A DNA stretch of 6,598 bases from Planctomycetota bacterium (GCA_024278285.1 JAJRTM010000153.1:1-6598), one strand, 5' to 3'. Counted from the first letter of the stretch, positions 1 to 5,372 are shown. A program made the numbers and translations. The notes: a model not told the origin generated them from the sequence alone.

Positions 1-1
1 A

Positions 2-580
2 GCAGGTGTCCCTGCACAAAAAGCGGACCTGGTGGCAGATACGCTCGCACAATATTCCGGGCAGGAGGGCATCGCAAATTTTGTGGATGACACCATCGGT
101 CTGCTCCCTTTTGATCCGAATTCAAAAGATGGTTCTACGTTCGTACGGCTTGGCGGGAATTGGACCAAATCACGTCATTATTCCGACCCTGTTCCGATGT
201 CGCTGAAAATCAAATACACAATGAAGGAATTGAACGACGAAGTTGCAGAAATAGAAATTCAGGGCGACATCTCTCCCTCGGCTGTGGTTTCCAGCACCGA
301 TAAAAAACCGATCGCCCTGCAAGTACAGGATGGCTTTACGATGGGGACTTGCACGATCGATCGCAAAACAGGCTTGCCGGTAAAATCGCATATTGATCAC
401 GTCATTAACATGACCGTTCAGGTAAACGGACGCCAGTTCAAACAACAAAAACGAGTGGTGACATCGATCCGCATGTTCCCTGGGCAGGAAATGAGCAGCC
501 CGACTCAATCAACCGCCCAAAGGAAGCCACAAAAATCAGATCTGGTTCTCAAACCTGCTGCTCATCAAACACAAAAATGA
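2..580 (+). CDS. DUF6263-like protein, C-terminal part (5' end outside window)
   Basis: The frame is open from the first complete codon, so the true start lies upstream; the GTG at 32 is internal. The visible 192 residues look soluble and beta-rich: a 'vkvGdsW'-like segment (LGGNWTKSR near residue 55), then alternating strands, then a closing stretch with a 'tiDrkTGlPvkS...mtVqvnG' pattern around residues 120-150. This layout recalls DUF6263, a family of unknown function common in planctomycetes and often exported. The family call is from memory of the pattern, not from a search. The tail after about residue 165 is rich in Q, S, P and K and looks disordered. The next gene starts 90 bp downstream on the same strand behind a possible own -10 box. 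I see no hairpin terminator after the TGA. Function is unknown. Confidence 0.72.
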   Translation, partial: AGVPAQKADLVADTLAQYSGQEGIANFVDDTIGLLPFDPNSKDGSTFVRLGGNWTKSRHYSDPVPMSLKIKYTMKELNDEVAEIEIQGDISPSAVVSSTDKKPIALQVQDGFTMGTCTIDRKTGLPVKSHIDHVINMTVQVNGRQFKQQKRVVTSIRMFPGQEMSSPTQSTAQRKPQKSDLVLKPAAHQTQK

Positions 581-624
581 TTGTAATTTTGAGCTTCTGA
601 TGGTTCCATTGAGGGATGATCGGC

Positions 625-630
625 TATAAT
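625..630 (+). promoter_or_regulatory. possible -10 box for the H-protein-like gene
   Basis: A perfect TATAAT lies 41 bp before the preferred GTG start of the H-protein-like gene. No good -35 hexamer is found 16-18 bp upstream, so this is a weak promoter call. It would give the gene its own transcript rather than read-through from the DUF6263-like gene. Confidence 0.3.
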
Positions 631-659
631 TCCTGTAGATTGTCAACAAGAGCATTTGC

Positions 660-664
660 AGGAA
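660..664 (+). promoter_or_regulatory. ribosome binding site that decides the H-protein-like start
   Basis: AGGAA sits 6 nt before the GTG at 671. The same frame is open from a TTG at 656, and ATG codons occur at 695 and 698, but only the GTG has a well-spaced Shine-Dalgarno sequence. Confidence 0.55.
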
Positions 665-670
665 TTAGTA

Positions 671-1135
671 GTGAGCGAAGCCGAACTTGTTTTTATGATG
701 GGGCAGTACGAAGCCCGAATTCCGACTGATCGGTTTTATGCTGAAAATCATATGTGGGTTCAACAGAAAGATTCCCGCCTGTTTGTTGGCTTCACCTCTT
801 ATTCAGTACGGTTATTGCAGGATGTTTACTTCTTGGATTGGGCGTTAGACGCCGGTTCTTCGATTGAAAAAAAGCAGACCATCGGCGAAATCGAAAGTTC
901 CAAAGCAGTTTCCAATCTTACCGCACCGGGCAGCGGCAGCGATATTCAATTCAATGAAGAATTGCTCAACGATCCCTCGCTGATTAACACCGATCACCAT
1001 GAAGCAGGCTGGCTGTTCTCTTTTGCAGCCGAGGTGATCAATCATGAGGACTACTTGACTGCTGAGCAATACGTTGAATTTCTTGATGAAGGCTGGGAGA
1101 AAACTCAACGGATTATTAAAGGGCAAATTCAATAA
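671..1135 (+). CDS. glycine cleavage H-protein-like lipoyl-domain protein
   Basis: H-proteins carry a lipoyl-lysine arm that shuttles the aminomethyl group between the P, T and L proteins of the glycine cleavage system. The fold pattern is clear here. Residue numbers count from the GTG: [14 protein letters not shown] at 17-30 (family 'tkeHeWv'), a central [14 protein letters not shown] block, then [13 protein letters not shown] with lipoyl-acceptor Lys78 (family ESvKa), [21 protein letters not shown] (family sPvsGevvevNe.L...P.lvN), and the EAGWLFSF closing strand at about 111-118. About 36 residues follow the core, giving 154 aa against 125-130 for typical GcvH. No gcvT or gcvP is nearby, and wording such as NHMWV and SSKA is divergent. 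It could be the genuine H protein or a paralogue that carries lipoate for another purpose, so I give no gene symbol. It converges on the STAS gene. Confidence 0.85.
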   Translation: MSEAELVFMMGQYEARIPTDRFYAENHMWVQQKDSRLFVGFTSYSVRLLQDVYFLDWALDAGSSIEKKQTIGEIESSKAVSNLTAPGSGSDIQFNEELLNDPSLINTDHHEAGWLFSFAAEVINHEDYLTAEQYVEFLDEGWEKTQRIIKGQIQ

Positions 1136-1151
1136 CAAATGCCTTGCTCTT

Positions 1152-1529
1152 CTATTCCAACTTCCACGCCCTGGCAGCTTTGATCGCCTTGGCCTGTGTG
1201 GGAAAGTGAGGCCAGAGAGTATCGATTTTCATAATCTTCAGAATGGCCTGCATGTCATCGGAAGCATTACAAAGAGCCATTTGACCCCCTTGTTCTTTGA
1301 CCAGTTGCCCGAAGGAATTAATCATTCCAATCATGATGCTGCCAAAATAATTTGAATGCCCCAGATCAATGACGAGCCGCTTCAAATTTTCCTTGCGGAT
1401 CATCTCTGTAATCTCATCCGATTCTCGATGAATATCGACATCACGAAAACTGAGGGTGTCTCCCAAAGGCGAAATGACAACAATACCGCGATGTTTCGAA
1501 ACATCAAAAGCTTTTGTATTTTGAGTCAT
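1152..1529 (-). CDS. STAS-domain protein (anti-sigma factor antagonist-like)
   Basis: This 125-aa single-domain protein has the length and layout of SpoIIAA/RsbV-type STAS proteins, cytosolic switches that bind an anti-sigma kinase. The N-terminal strand GIVVISPLGD is at 15-24, LKRLVIDLGHSNYFGS at 49-64, a helix IGMINSFGQLVKEQGG at 67-82, a strand QMALCN at 83-88, and the C-terminal helix includes MQAILKIMKIDTLWPHF. In classical members the phosphorylated serine lies in a D-S-S/T-G loop. Here the loop reads YFGSIMIG, so Ser64 is the candidate site and the usual Asp is Gly. I recall this YFGS form as common in planctomycete STAS proteins. The ATG has GAAGGG 6 nt upstream (1536-1541). No cognate kinase or sigma gene is in the window, so the partner is unknown. 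Confidence 0.83.
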   Translation of the reverse strand: MTQNTKAFDVSKHRGIVVISPLGDTLSFRDVDIHRESDEITEMIRKENLKRLVIDLGHSNYFGSIMIGMINSFGQLVKEQGGQMALCNASDDMQAILKIMKIDTLWPHFPTQAKAIKAARAWKLE

Positions 1530-1584
1530 GCGATGCCCTTCAAATTACTGACGGTTAATTTCTTTCGTCGATTTTCTTCATCCT

Positions 1585-1590
1585 AGTATA
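1585..1590 (-). promoter_or_regulatory. possible -10 box for the STAS gene
   Basis: Read on the minus strand this is TATACT, 55 bp before the STAS ATG. The -35 region (about 1607-1614) is poor, so the call is tentative. Confidence 0.25.
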
Positions 1591-1711
1591 ACTGCAGAGC
1601 CAGAAGAGAACACCAAGGGACGATTGAAAAAAAGGGAATGCACAGAATCGGATTATTCACGCAAATTTCAATATTCGCCCACTCTGCCCCGGTATATCCG
1701 ATACCAGATAT

Positions 1712-1732
1712 GCTGCCTTTCGAGCAGGCAGC
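1712..1732. other. stem-loop next to the repeat element
   Basis: A perfect 7-bp stem (GCTGCCT/AGGCAGC) with a 7-nt loop lies 10 bp outside the left end of element copy 1. Neither strand has a U-tract after it, so it is not a standard terminator. It is absent from the flank of copy 2 and so belongs to the host sequence, not to the element. Confidence 0.35.
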
Positions 1733-1742
1733 TCAAGAAAAT

Positions 1743-1788
1743 GGTTCTTCCGACTTTATAACGGCTGAAACATTTTACAGCCACGGAT
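1743..1788 (+). repeat. left terminal inverted repeat of copy 1
   Basis: It starts GGTTCTTCCGACTTTA and ends GCCACGGAT. It pairs with the complement of 2116-2161 at 34 of 46 positions without gaps; the outer 9 bp and the inner 9 bp are perfect. Confidence 0.75.
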
Positions 1789-1993
1789 GAACACGGATTT
1801 CCACGGATCAATTCCCCTGAAAAAGCAAGGACGATATCAGGGAAAGAAGAAAAAACTGAAAACAATCCTCTTTTCTTTGTTACCTTTGCGAGAAACTTTA
1901 ATCAAACAAATAGACGAAACTTCAATAGAAAAAGAGGAATGGATTCGCAACTTCACTTCACTTGACATGAAAATGATTCTGTTGCGTGAGTGA
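1787..1993 (+). other. small open frame inside element copy 1
   Basis: This 68-codon frame starts MNTDFHGSI and is basic in its first half (LKKQGRYQ, KKKKLK). The matching frame in copy 2 (4941-5171) is 76 codons long and shares blocks such as PLRETL, KQIDE, SIEKEEWI and DMKM. There is no Shine-Dalgarno sequence before the ATG, and the start lies within the inner end of the terminal repeat. It is not a recognised protein. The frame may survive simply because the copies are young. Confidence 0.2.
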
Positions 1994-2038
1994 CATTTAT
2001 TTTGATCTGTGTTTGATCCGTATTACTAACGGTAAAAG

Positions 2039-2057
2039 TTTGCGAATGGTTCGCAAA
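2039..2057. repeat. conserved hairpin in element copy 1
   Basis: TTTGCGAA and TTCGCAAA form a perfect 8-bp stem around a 3-nt loop (TGG). Copy 2 has the same stem at 4877-4895 with a different loop, so the pairing is kept while the loop varies. Confidence 0.6.
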
Positions 2058-2115
2058 TTATAGAAAAATATCAGTTTGGTTACGGCTATCAGAATGAACC
2101 AGCCGTGCTGGGTGA

Positions 2116-2161
2116 ATCCGTGGCTCTTTTTTCTTTTAGCCACTAAAATGTGGGAAGAACC
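2116..2161 (-). repeat. right terminal inverted repeat of copy 1
   Basis: This is the partner of 1743-1788. On the minus strand it reads GGTTCTTCCCACATTTTAG and ends GCCACGGAT. Confidence 0.75.
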
Positions 2162-2398
2162 AAGAATATTACATCAGCAGTTTACGGATGAGTGTGAAAT
2201 TGTTTGGACGCTGCGAACGTGGTCATTGGAGTATTGAAAACAGTTGCCAATGCTGATGAGGTTTCATCTATCGCGAAGATGAATTTCGCCTGACTGAACC
2301 GCTTCACCTTCTCGTTGGTCAACCAATTTCCCTCCAGGCAAAGCCAGGTGATGAAGCTCAGAAATTGCTTTTGGCCCGGTGATGCCGTTTTCTTCTTT
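2161..2398 (+). pseudogene. decayed C-terminal fragment of an ISAs1-family transposase
   Basis: From 2164 the plus strand reads EYYISSL, then 11 residues, then RGHWSIENS (2218-2244), matching the ISAs1 signature 'YYISSL...RgHWgIENsLHW' at the correct spacing. Two stop codons follow at 2254 and 2257, where the family has VL after LHW. The same frame resumes with FIYREDEFR (2263-2289), exactly where the family's 'vtFrEDesR' falls. The frame then shifts: from 2294 it reads LNRFTFSLVNQFPSRQSQVMKLR, matching the family tail 'lrRftLsLlkqhp.kqSi..kR', and ends in a W-containing stretch near 2372-2398. The spacing suggests a small deletion at the shift. Everything N-terminal to YYISSL is missing, and the break falls at the end of element copy 1. 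Family residues are recalled, not searched. Two stops, a frameshift and the truncation show it is dead. Confidence 0.75.
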
Positions 2399-2939
2399 GC
2401 ACTGCCTCGACAAGCCATTTCACCAGGGGGTATGTTGGCAAAGCACAAACAACACCGACAATGACCGAACCAAGCAGTAGTGGCCAACCAATTTCAACCA
2501 GCAAGGCCCACATGCTTTTGCTCCATTGCCAAAGAGACTGATAGCTAAGGACAGTCGCCAAGTGCTCCCGTGTCAGATTTCCAGGAATGAAAAAACTGCC
2601 GATCCAGTAATTGAACCAATAAATAGGCAGTGTTGTGACCGGATTTGAAATATAAACAGCAATTAAACCAGCAAATTTATTGAAGCGGAAAAACGGCTTC
2701 AATATCCAGGCGATCGCAAGCACGACCAACATTTGAATACCGACCGTGGGCGTGAATGCAACGAAAGTTCCAATCGCTGCCCCCAGTGCTATCGAATGAG
2801 GCGTATCGTTCAGGCCAATTATTTTTCTTAACCAAAGTCGAGGCGAAACGTACCAAGCCAACCCGGCACGCTTTTTCTGCAAAGGCGTACACTTCTCCTG
2901 TTCGGTTTCTAAGGATGGGGAAGACGACATAGTCTTCAT
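2358..2939 (-). CDS. DUF2062-family integral membrane protein
   Basis: This 193-aa membrane protein carries the DUF2062 hallmarks. TPHSIALGAAIGTFVAFTP (47-64) matches 'sPhsiAlGfAiGvfigf.P', a hydrophobic helix GIQMLVVLAIAWILKPFF (67-84) follows, then FNKFAGLIAVYISNPVTTLPIYWFNYWIGSFF (86-117) with the diagnostic NPxTTxPxY, and a last helix WPLLLGSVIVGVVCALPTY at 152-170. The function of the family is unknown; members sit in the inner membrane. The ATG at 2939 was chosen; a GTG at 2972 and an ATG at 2930 are in frame and no start has a strong ribosome site. The final 13 codons (QRRKRHHRAKSNF) are antisense to the ISAs1 relic, so the original stop may have been lost and this basic tail acquired. 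The gene stands alone between the relic and the gap before tRNA-Lys. Confidence 0.85.
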   Translation of the reverse strand: MKTMSSSPSLETEQEKCTPLQKKRAGLAWYVSPRLWLRKIIGLNDTPHSIALGAAIGTFVAFTPTVGIQMLVVLAIAWILKPFFRFNKFAGLIAVYISNPVTTLPIYWFNYWIGSFFIPGNLTREHLATVLSYQSLWQWSKSMWALLVEIGWPLLLGSVIVGVVCALPTYPLVKWLVEAVQRRKRHHRAKSNF

Positions 2940-2972
2940 TCTCGGCAATAATAGGCTCGGTAGTCTAAGCAC

Positions 2973-3659
2973 GCCCGGTGGATTAGAGAGAAACCGTAAC
3001 CACTGTGAGGATTATAAGGGTTATTCTGACAATATAGGTGTTTTCAGGTCTGTTCTTCCCATAGAGACTCAGCACATCATTGATCTAGGCAAACACTAAA
3101 AAAAAGAACACTGCAAAAAAGAACACCGAGGCAAGAGTAAGCAGGGATCTGGCTACGTCTCCAAGGGTTTCAGTCGCATTACAGCCATCTTCTTTACTTG
3201 TTAAGAGGGGTAAAATTTTGACAAATCCGCCCTGATTTCGCAAGTCATTTGATAGCGACACATTGTCACAATTGGCAAGACATCTGCTCAGGAGAAAACA
3301 TCGACCAATAGATTGCAATTCGTGACTTGTTCTTACTGAGCTTTCTGTTATCTTATGCCCGCTGATGAGGAAGAGAAGAGAGAATTTTGCTCTTTTGCGA
3401 ACCTCTTCTTCATATTTTGAGTCAAAGTAGTAATGAGAACTTTTCGGTGATCTATTTGATTTGTTTAATGGAAGCAATACAAACAGAGGACGAAATGTCA
3501 TCATTCGAGAGTTGACTGACTGGAAATTCTGTCGATCGTATTGCATTTTTGTCAAAATAAGTTTTTTGACTTGAATTCAAGCTGCATCATTCCGAATATC
3601 TCCGTATCAGAAGATGTTTCGGTTGTCGGTACAAATGCAGCGTGTTGGCAGAAACATCA
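2973..3659. other. long gap with no convincing gene
   Basis: About 690 bp separate the DUF2062 gene from tRNA-Lys. The longest frame is on the minus strand (3085-3555, 156 codons, TTG start). It has no ribosome site, no recognisable domain and an irregular composition ending in a run of Phe from an A-tract, so I do not call it. Visible structure: AAAAAAGAACAC occurs twice with period 15 (3100-3111 and 3115-3126); GTCAAAA/TTTTGAC form a 7-bp stem with a 6-nt loop (3551-3570); the perfect palindrome CTTGAATTCAAG follows directly (3570-3581). The tRNA promoter should lie in about 3580-3650, but no clear hexamer pair is seen. The region may hold decayed sequence. Confidence 0.5.
3011..3016 (-). 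promoter_or_regulatory. possible -10 box for the DUF2062 gene
   Basis: The minus strand reads TATAAT 71 bp upstream of the chosen ATG. A TTGTCA lies at 3027-3032 but only 10 bp away, too close for a standard -35, so the call is weak. Confidence 0.25.
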
Positions 3660-3732
3660 GGGGACGTAGCTCAGCTGGTAGAGCAACCGACTTTTAATCG
3701 GTAGGTCCAGGGTTCAAATCCCTGCGTCCCCA
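3660..3732 (+). tRNA. tRNA-Lys (anticodon UUU)
   Basis: A complete cloverleaf can be drawn. The acceptor stem GGGGACG (3660-3666) pairs fully with CGTCCCC (3725-3731). The D-arm GCTCAGCTGGTAGAGC is at 3669-3684. The anticodon stem ACCGA/TCGGT encloses the loop CTTTTAA with TTT at 3693-3695. The variable loop is 5 nt, and the T-arm is CAGGG-TTCAAAT-CCCTG. The discriminator is A3732. The 3' CCA is not encoded, so it must be added by nucleotidyltransferase. UUU reads both lysine codons. A strong intrinsic terminator follows 7 bp later, so it appears to be a single-gene unit. Confidence 0.97.
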
Positions 3733-3739
3733 TTTTATC

Positions 3740-3777
3740 AAAGCCCCTGCGAAAACTAATTTCGCAGGGGCTTTTTT
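3740..3777 (+). terminator. intrinsic terminator of tRNA-Lys, possibly shared with the esterase
   Basis: A perfect 15-bp stem, AAAGCCCCTGCGAAA (3740-3754) with its complement at 3760-3774, has a 5-nt loop and six consecutive T from 3772. It follows the tRNA by 7 bp. The esterase ends at 3807 on the opposite strand, so the hairpin could also stop that transcript, though the U-tract in that direction is only three bases. Confidence 0.92.
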
Positions 3778-3806
3778 GCTTGAAGATGAAAATTGATGAA
3801 GTATTG

Positions 3807-4766
3807 CTATTGCCGAAGTTTAACCCAATTCGCGATTTGGGACAGCATTTCATCTGCTTGTGGGAATGTCTGTAGTTGTCGCAAAAAACCGTGAATGAAA
3901 CCGGGGACATCGTGATGTTCCACCTTTACTCCTGCCGCTTGCAATGTTTTTGCGTACGCGATTCCTTCGTCTCGTAAGGGATCGTATTGGCAGGTGACAA
4001 GAAAAGTTTCCGGCAACCCGGCGTGATCAGTTGCCCGTAATGGAGATAATGCTGGCTCGAACCATTTTGTTTCATCGGGGCAATATTGCTTCCAGAACCA
4101 TTTCATCATCGCTGTCGTCAGAAAGTAACCTTCGCTGCATTTGATGTACGATTCTCTTGTGAAGTCGGCATCCGTAATCGGATAAATCAGAATCTGTCCT
4201 TTTAATGGATGAGGATTCTGAGAATTCAGTTCCAACGCAACCACAGCAGCCAGATTTCCGCCGGCACTGTCTCCCATGATGAAAATGCGACTTGGATCGG
4301 TCTGCCAACTTGGGTTGGGATCTGATTTTGATGACAACGTTTCCTGCAGCAACCAGTTCACACTATCGATGCAGTCCTCAACCGCTGCCGGGTAGGGGTG
4401 CTCGGGAGCAAGACGATATTCAAGACTGACGACCGCACACTCACTTCGTTTTGCCAACGCGCAGCAAAGTTGATCGTAAGTATTAAGTTCCCCCATGACC
4501 CAGCCGCCGCCGTGCATGTAGATAATGACAGGAAGCTCACGAGGCTTTTCATTTTCAGTAGACGCTTCAGGAACATACAGCCGGGCGTTGATTGATCCTG
4601 ATCGAGTCGGGATAGAAAGATGTCGAATTTCCTGAACAGGTTCAATACTTCCCATCACCGGAACTTTGCGGGCGCGGACTTCTACTGCGGTTGACTGTTC
4701 GATGGGCGGAAGGTCCAACTCGGCAATTGCATCCAAAAACTGTTTCACGCGGGGATCAAGAGGCAT
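3807..4766 (-). CDS. alpha/beta hydrolase, HSL-family (family IV) esterase/lipase
   Basis: This 319-aa enzyme is a carboxylic-ester hydrolase of the hormone-sensitive-lipase group. All landmarks are present: the oxyanion-hole HGGG at 85-88 in YMHGGGWVMG, the YRLAPEHPYPAAVED block (117-131), nucleophile Ser167 in GDSAGGN, Asp262 in QYDPLRDEG, and His292 in GFIHGF. I see no signal peptide, so it is probably cytosolic. The substrate cannot be read from sequence; family members usually hydrolyse short- to medium-chain acyl esters. The ATG giving MPLDPRVKQFLDAIAEL is chosen because family members commonly begin this way. A GTG at 4787 is in frame but lies inside the repeat element and would add only GRTNNI-type repeat-encoded residues. 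There is no well-spaced ribosome site; the nearest purine run (GGAAGA) is in the element end, 13 nt before the ATG. The adjacent element has therefore replaced or now forms the leader. Confidence 0.94.
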   Translation of the reverse strand: MPLDPRVKQFLDAIAELDLPPIEQSTAVEVRARKVPVMGSIEPVQEIRHLSIPTRSGSINARLYVPEASTENEKPRELPVIIYMHGGGWVMGELNTYDQLCCALAKRSECAVVSLEYRLAPEHPYPAAVEDCIDSVNWLLQETLSSKSDPNPSWQTDPSRIFIMGDSAGGNLAAVVALELNSQNPHPLKGQILIYPITDADFTRESYIKCSEGYFLTTAMMKWFWKQYCPDETKWFEPALSPLRATDHAGLPETFLVTCQYDPLRDEGIAYAKTLQAAGVKVEHHDVPGFIHGFLRQLQTFPQADEMLSQIANWVKLRQ

Positions 4767-4775
4767 AATATTATT

Positions 4776-4818
4776 GGTTCTTCCCACATTTTAGTGGCTA
4801 AATAAAAGAGCCACGGAT
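4776..4818 (+). repeat. terminal inverted repeat of copy 2, esterase side
   Basis: It reads GGTTCTTCCCACATTTTAG and ends in GCCACGGAT, three bases shorter than its copy 1 counterpart. It pairs imperfectly with 5170-5215. Confidence 0.7.
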
Positions 4819-4876
4819 TCACACAGCACGGCTGGTTCATTCTGATAGCCGTAACCAAACCGATATTTTTCTATAA

Positions 4877-4895
4877 TTTGCGAACCGTTCGCAAA
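4877..4895. repeat. conserved hairpin in element copy 2
   Basis: This is the same perfect 8-bp TTTGCGAA/TTCGCAAA stem as in copy 1, with a CCG loop on the plus strand. Confidence 0.6.
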
Positions 4896-4940
4896 CTTTT
4901 ACCGTTAGTAATACGGATCAAACACAGATCAAAAAAAATG

Positions 4941-5171
4941 TCACTCACACAACAGAGTCATTTTCATGTCAGTTGATGTTGAAAATTCTCTTTTTTTTTG
5001 CCTCTTGCTGCAAATCCATTCCTCTTTTTCTATTGAAGATTCGTCTATTTGTTTGACTAAAGTTTCTCGCAAAGGTAACAAGAAGAGAGGTTCATTTTCA
5101 GTTTTTTTCTTCTGTCTCTGATATCGTCCTTGCTTCTTCAGCAGAATTGATCCGTGGAAATCCGTGTTCAT
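4941..5171 (-). other. small open frame inside element copy 2
   Basis: These 76 codons are homologous to the 68-codon frame of copy 1. The extra eight codons correspond to the 24-bp insertion. A +1 change in an A-run and a compensating -1 change about 25 bp later alter residues between KKK and LFLLPLRETL but restore frame. No ribosome site is visible. See findings for what this may mean. Confidence 0.2.
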
Positions 5172-5215
5172 CCGTGGCTGTAAAATGTTTCAGCCATTAT
5201 AAAGTATAAAGAGCC
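5170..5215 (-). repeat. terminal inverted repeat of copy 2, sulfatase side
   Basis: On the minus strand it starts GGCTCTTTATACTTTATAATG and ends GCCACGGAT. Its outermost bases have diverged from GGTTCTTCC to GGCTCTTTA. Confidence 0.7.
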
Positions 5216-5367
5216 ATTTTCTTTCATCATTCTTCAGGTCGCTCGGTTTCTGATGCAGATTATGAGGCAGAGATTTATTATCATATTTGAAACCGGATTA
5301 CCAACAGGTGGGCGAGCCGGGTATGTTAACCTCTGGTTTGTTGCCCTGCATGGGTGTATTTTACAGC

Positions 5368-5372
5368 GAGGA
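5368..5372 (+). promoter_or_regulatory. ribosome binding site of the sulfatase gene
   Basis: GAGGA lies 5 nt before the ATG at 5378 and supports that start. Confidence 0.7.

Larger units (their letters stand above)
1743..2161 (+). mobile_element. MITE-like non-autonomous element, copy 1
   Basis: This 419-bp AT-rich unit is bounded by GGTTCTTCC and its complement GGAAGAACC. It recurs inverted at 4776-5215, about 90% identical by eye apart from indels. The imperfect terminal inverted repeats align without gaps over 46 bp (34 matches). AAGAAAAT (1735-1742) outside the left end matches AAGAATAT (2162-2169) outside the right end at 7 of 8 bases, a plausible 8-bp target duplication. GGYTCTTYC-type ends and 8-bp duplications fit what I recall of ISL3-family insertion sequences, so an ISL3-type transposase acting in trans is a reasonable inference. 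There is no transposase inside. The right end touches an ISAs1 transposase relic. The similarity between copies extends 8 bp past the left end and 10 bp past the right end, so the true unit may be 1735-2171. Confidence 0.8.
4776..5215 (-). mobile_element. MITE-like non-autonomous element, copy 2 (inverted)
   Basis: This 440-bp copy is inverted relative to copy 1. Read on the minus strand it starts GGCTCTTTATACTTTATAATG and ends GGAAGAACC. It differs from copy 1 mainly by a 24-bp insertion near 4985-5010 (with an A-rich tract), several 1-bp changes in homopolymers and scattered substitutions. Flanking octamers are AAGAAAAT outside the left end (5216-5223) and AATAATAT outside the right end (4768-4775), 6 of 8 alike. 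The right end lies 9 bp before the esterase ATG. The left end lies about 160 bp upstream of the sulfatase, so this copy occupies most of the divergent gap between those genes. Confidence 0.8.

Noticed and set aside
32..34. GTG as start of the first gene
   Set aside because: The frame is open upstream to the window edge and there is no ribosome site, so this codon is internal.
1668..1865. Minus-strand frame crossing the left end of element copy 1
   Set aside because: It spans the element boundary, is not kept in copy 2, and has no ribosome site or domain.
2182..2487. 101-codon minus-strand frame overlapping the DUF2062 gene and the relic
   Set aside because: It is a shadow of two better-supported features on either strand, with no recognisable protein features.
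3052..3061. GTTCTTCCCA, resembling the element terminal repeat
   Set aside because: Only about 10 bases match and nothing beyond resembles the element, so it is likely chance.
3085..3555. 156-codon minus-strand frame in the gap before tRNA-Lys
   Set aside because: It has a TTG start without a ribosome site, no domain, an irregular composition, and a Phe-rich end that comes from A-tracts. It is probably chance in AT-rich sequence.
3671..3910. Minus-strand frame encoding ...GFEPWTYRLKVGCSTS
   Set aside because: This is a well-known false protein from reading the complement of a tRNA gene. It overlaps tRNA-Lys, the terminator and the esterase 3' end.
5338..5362. TTGTTG and TATTTT upstream of the sulfatase as a promoter
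   Set aside because: The spacing is only 13 bp and the hexamers are weak.
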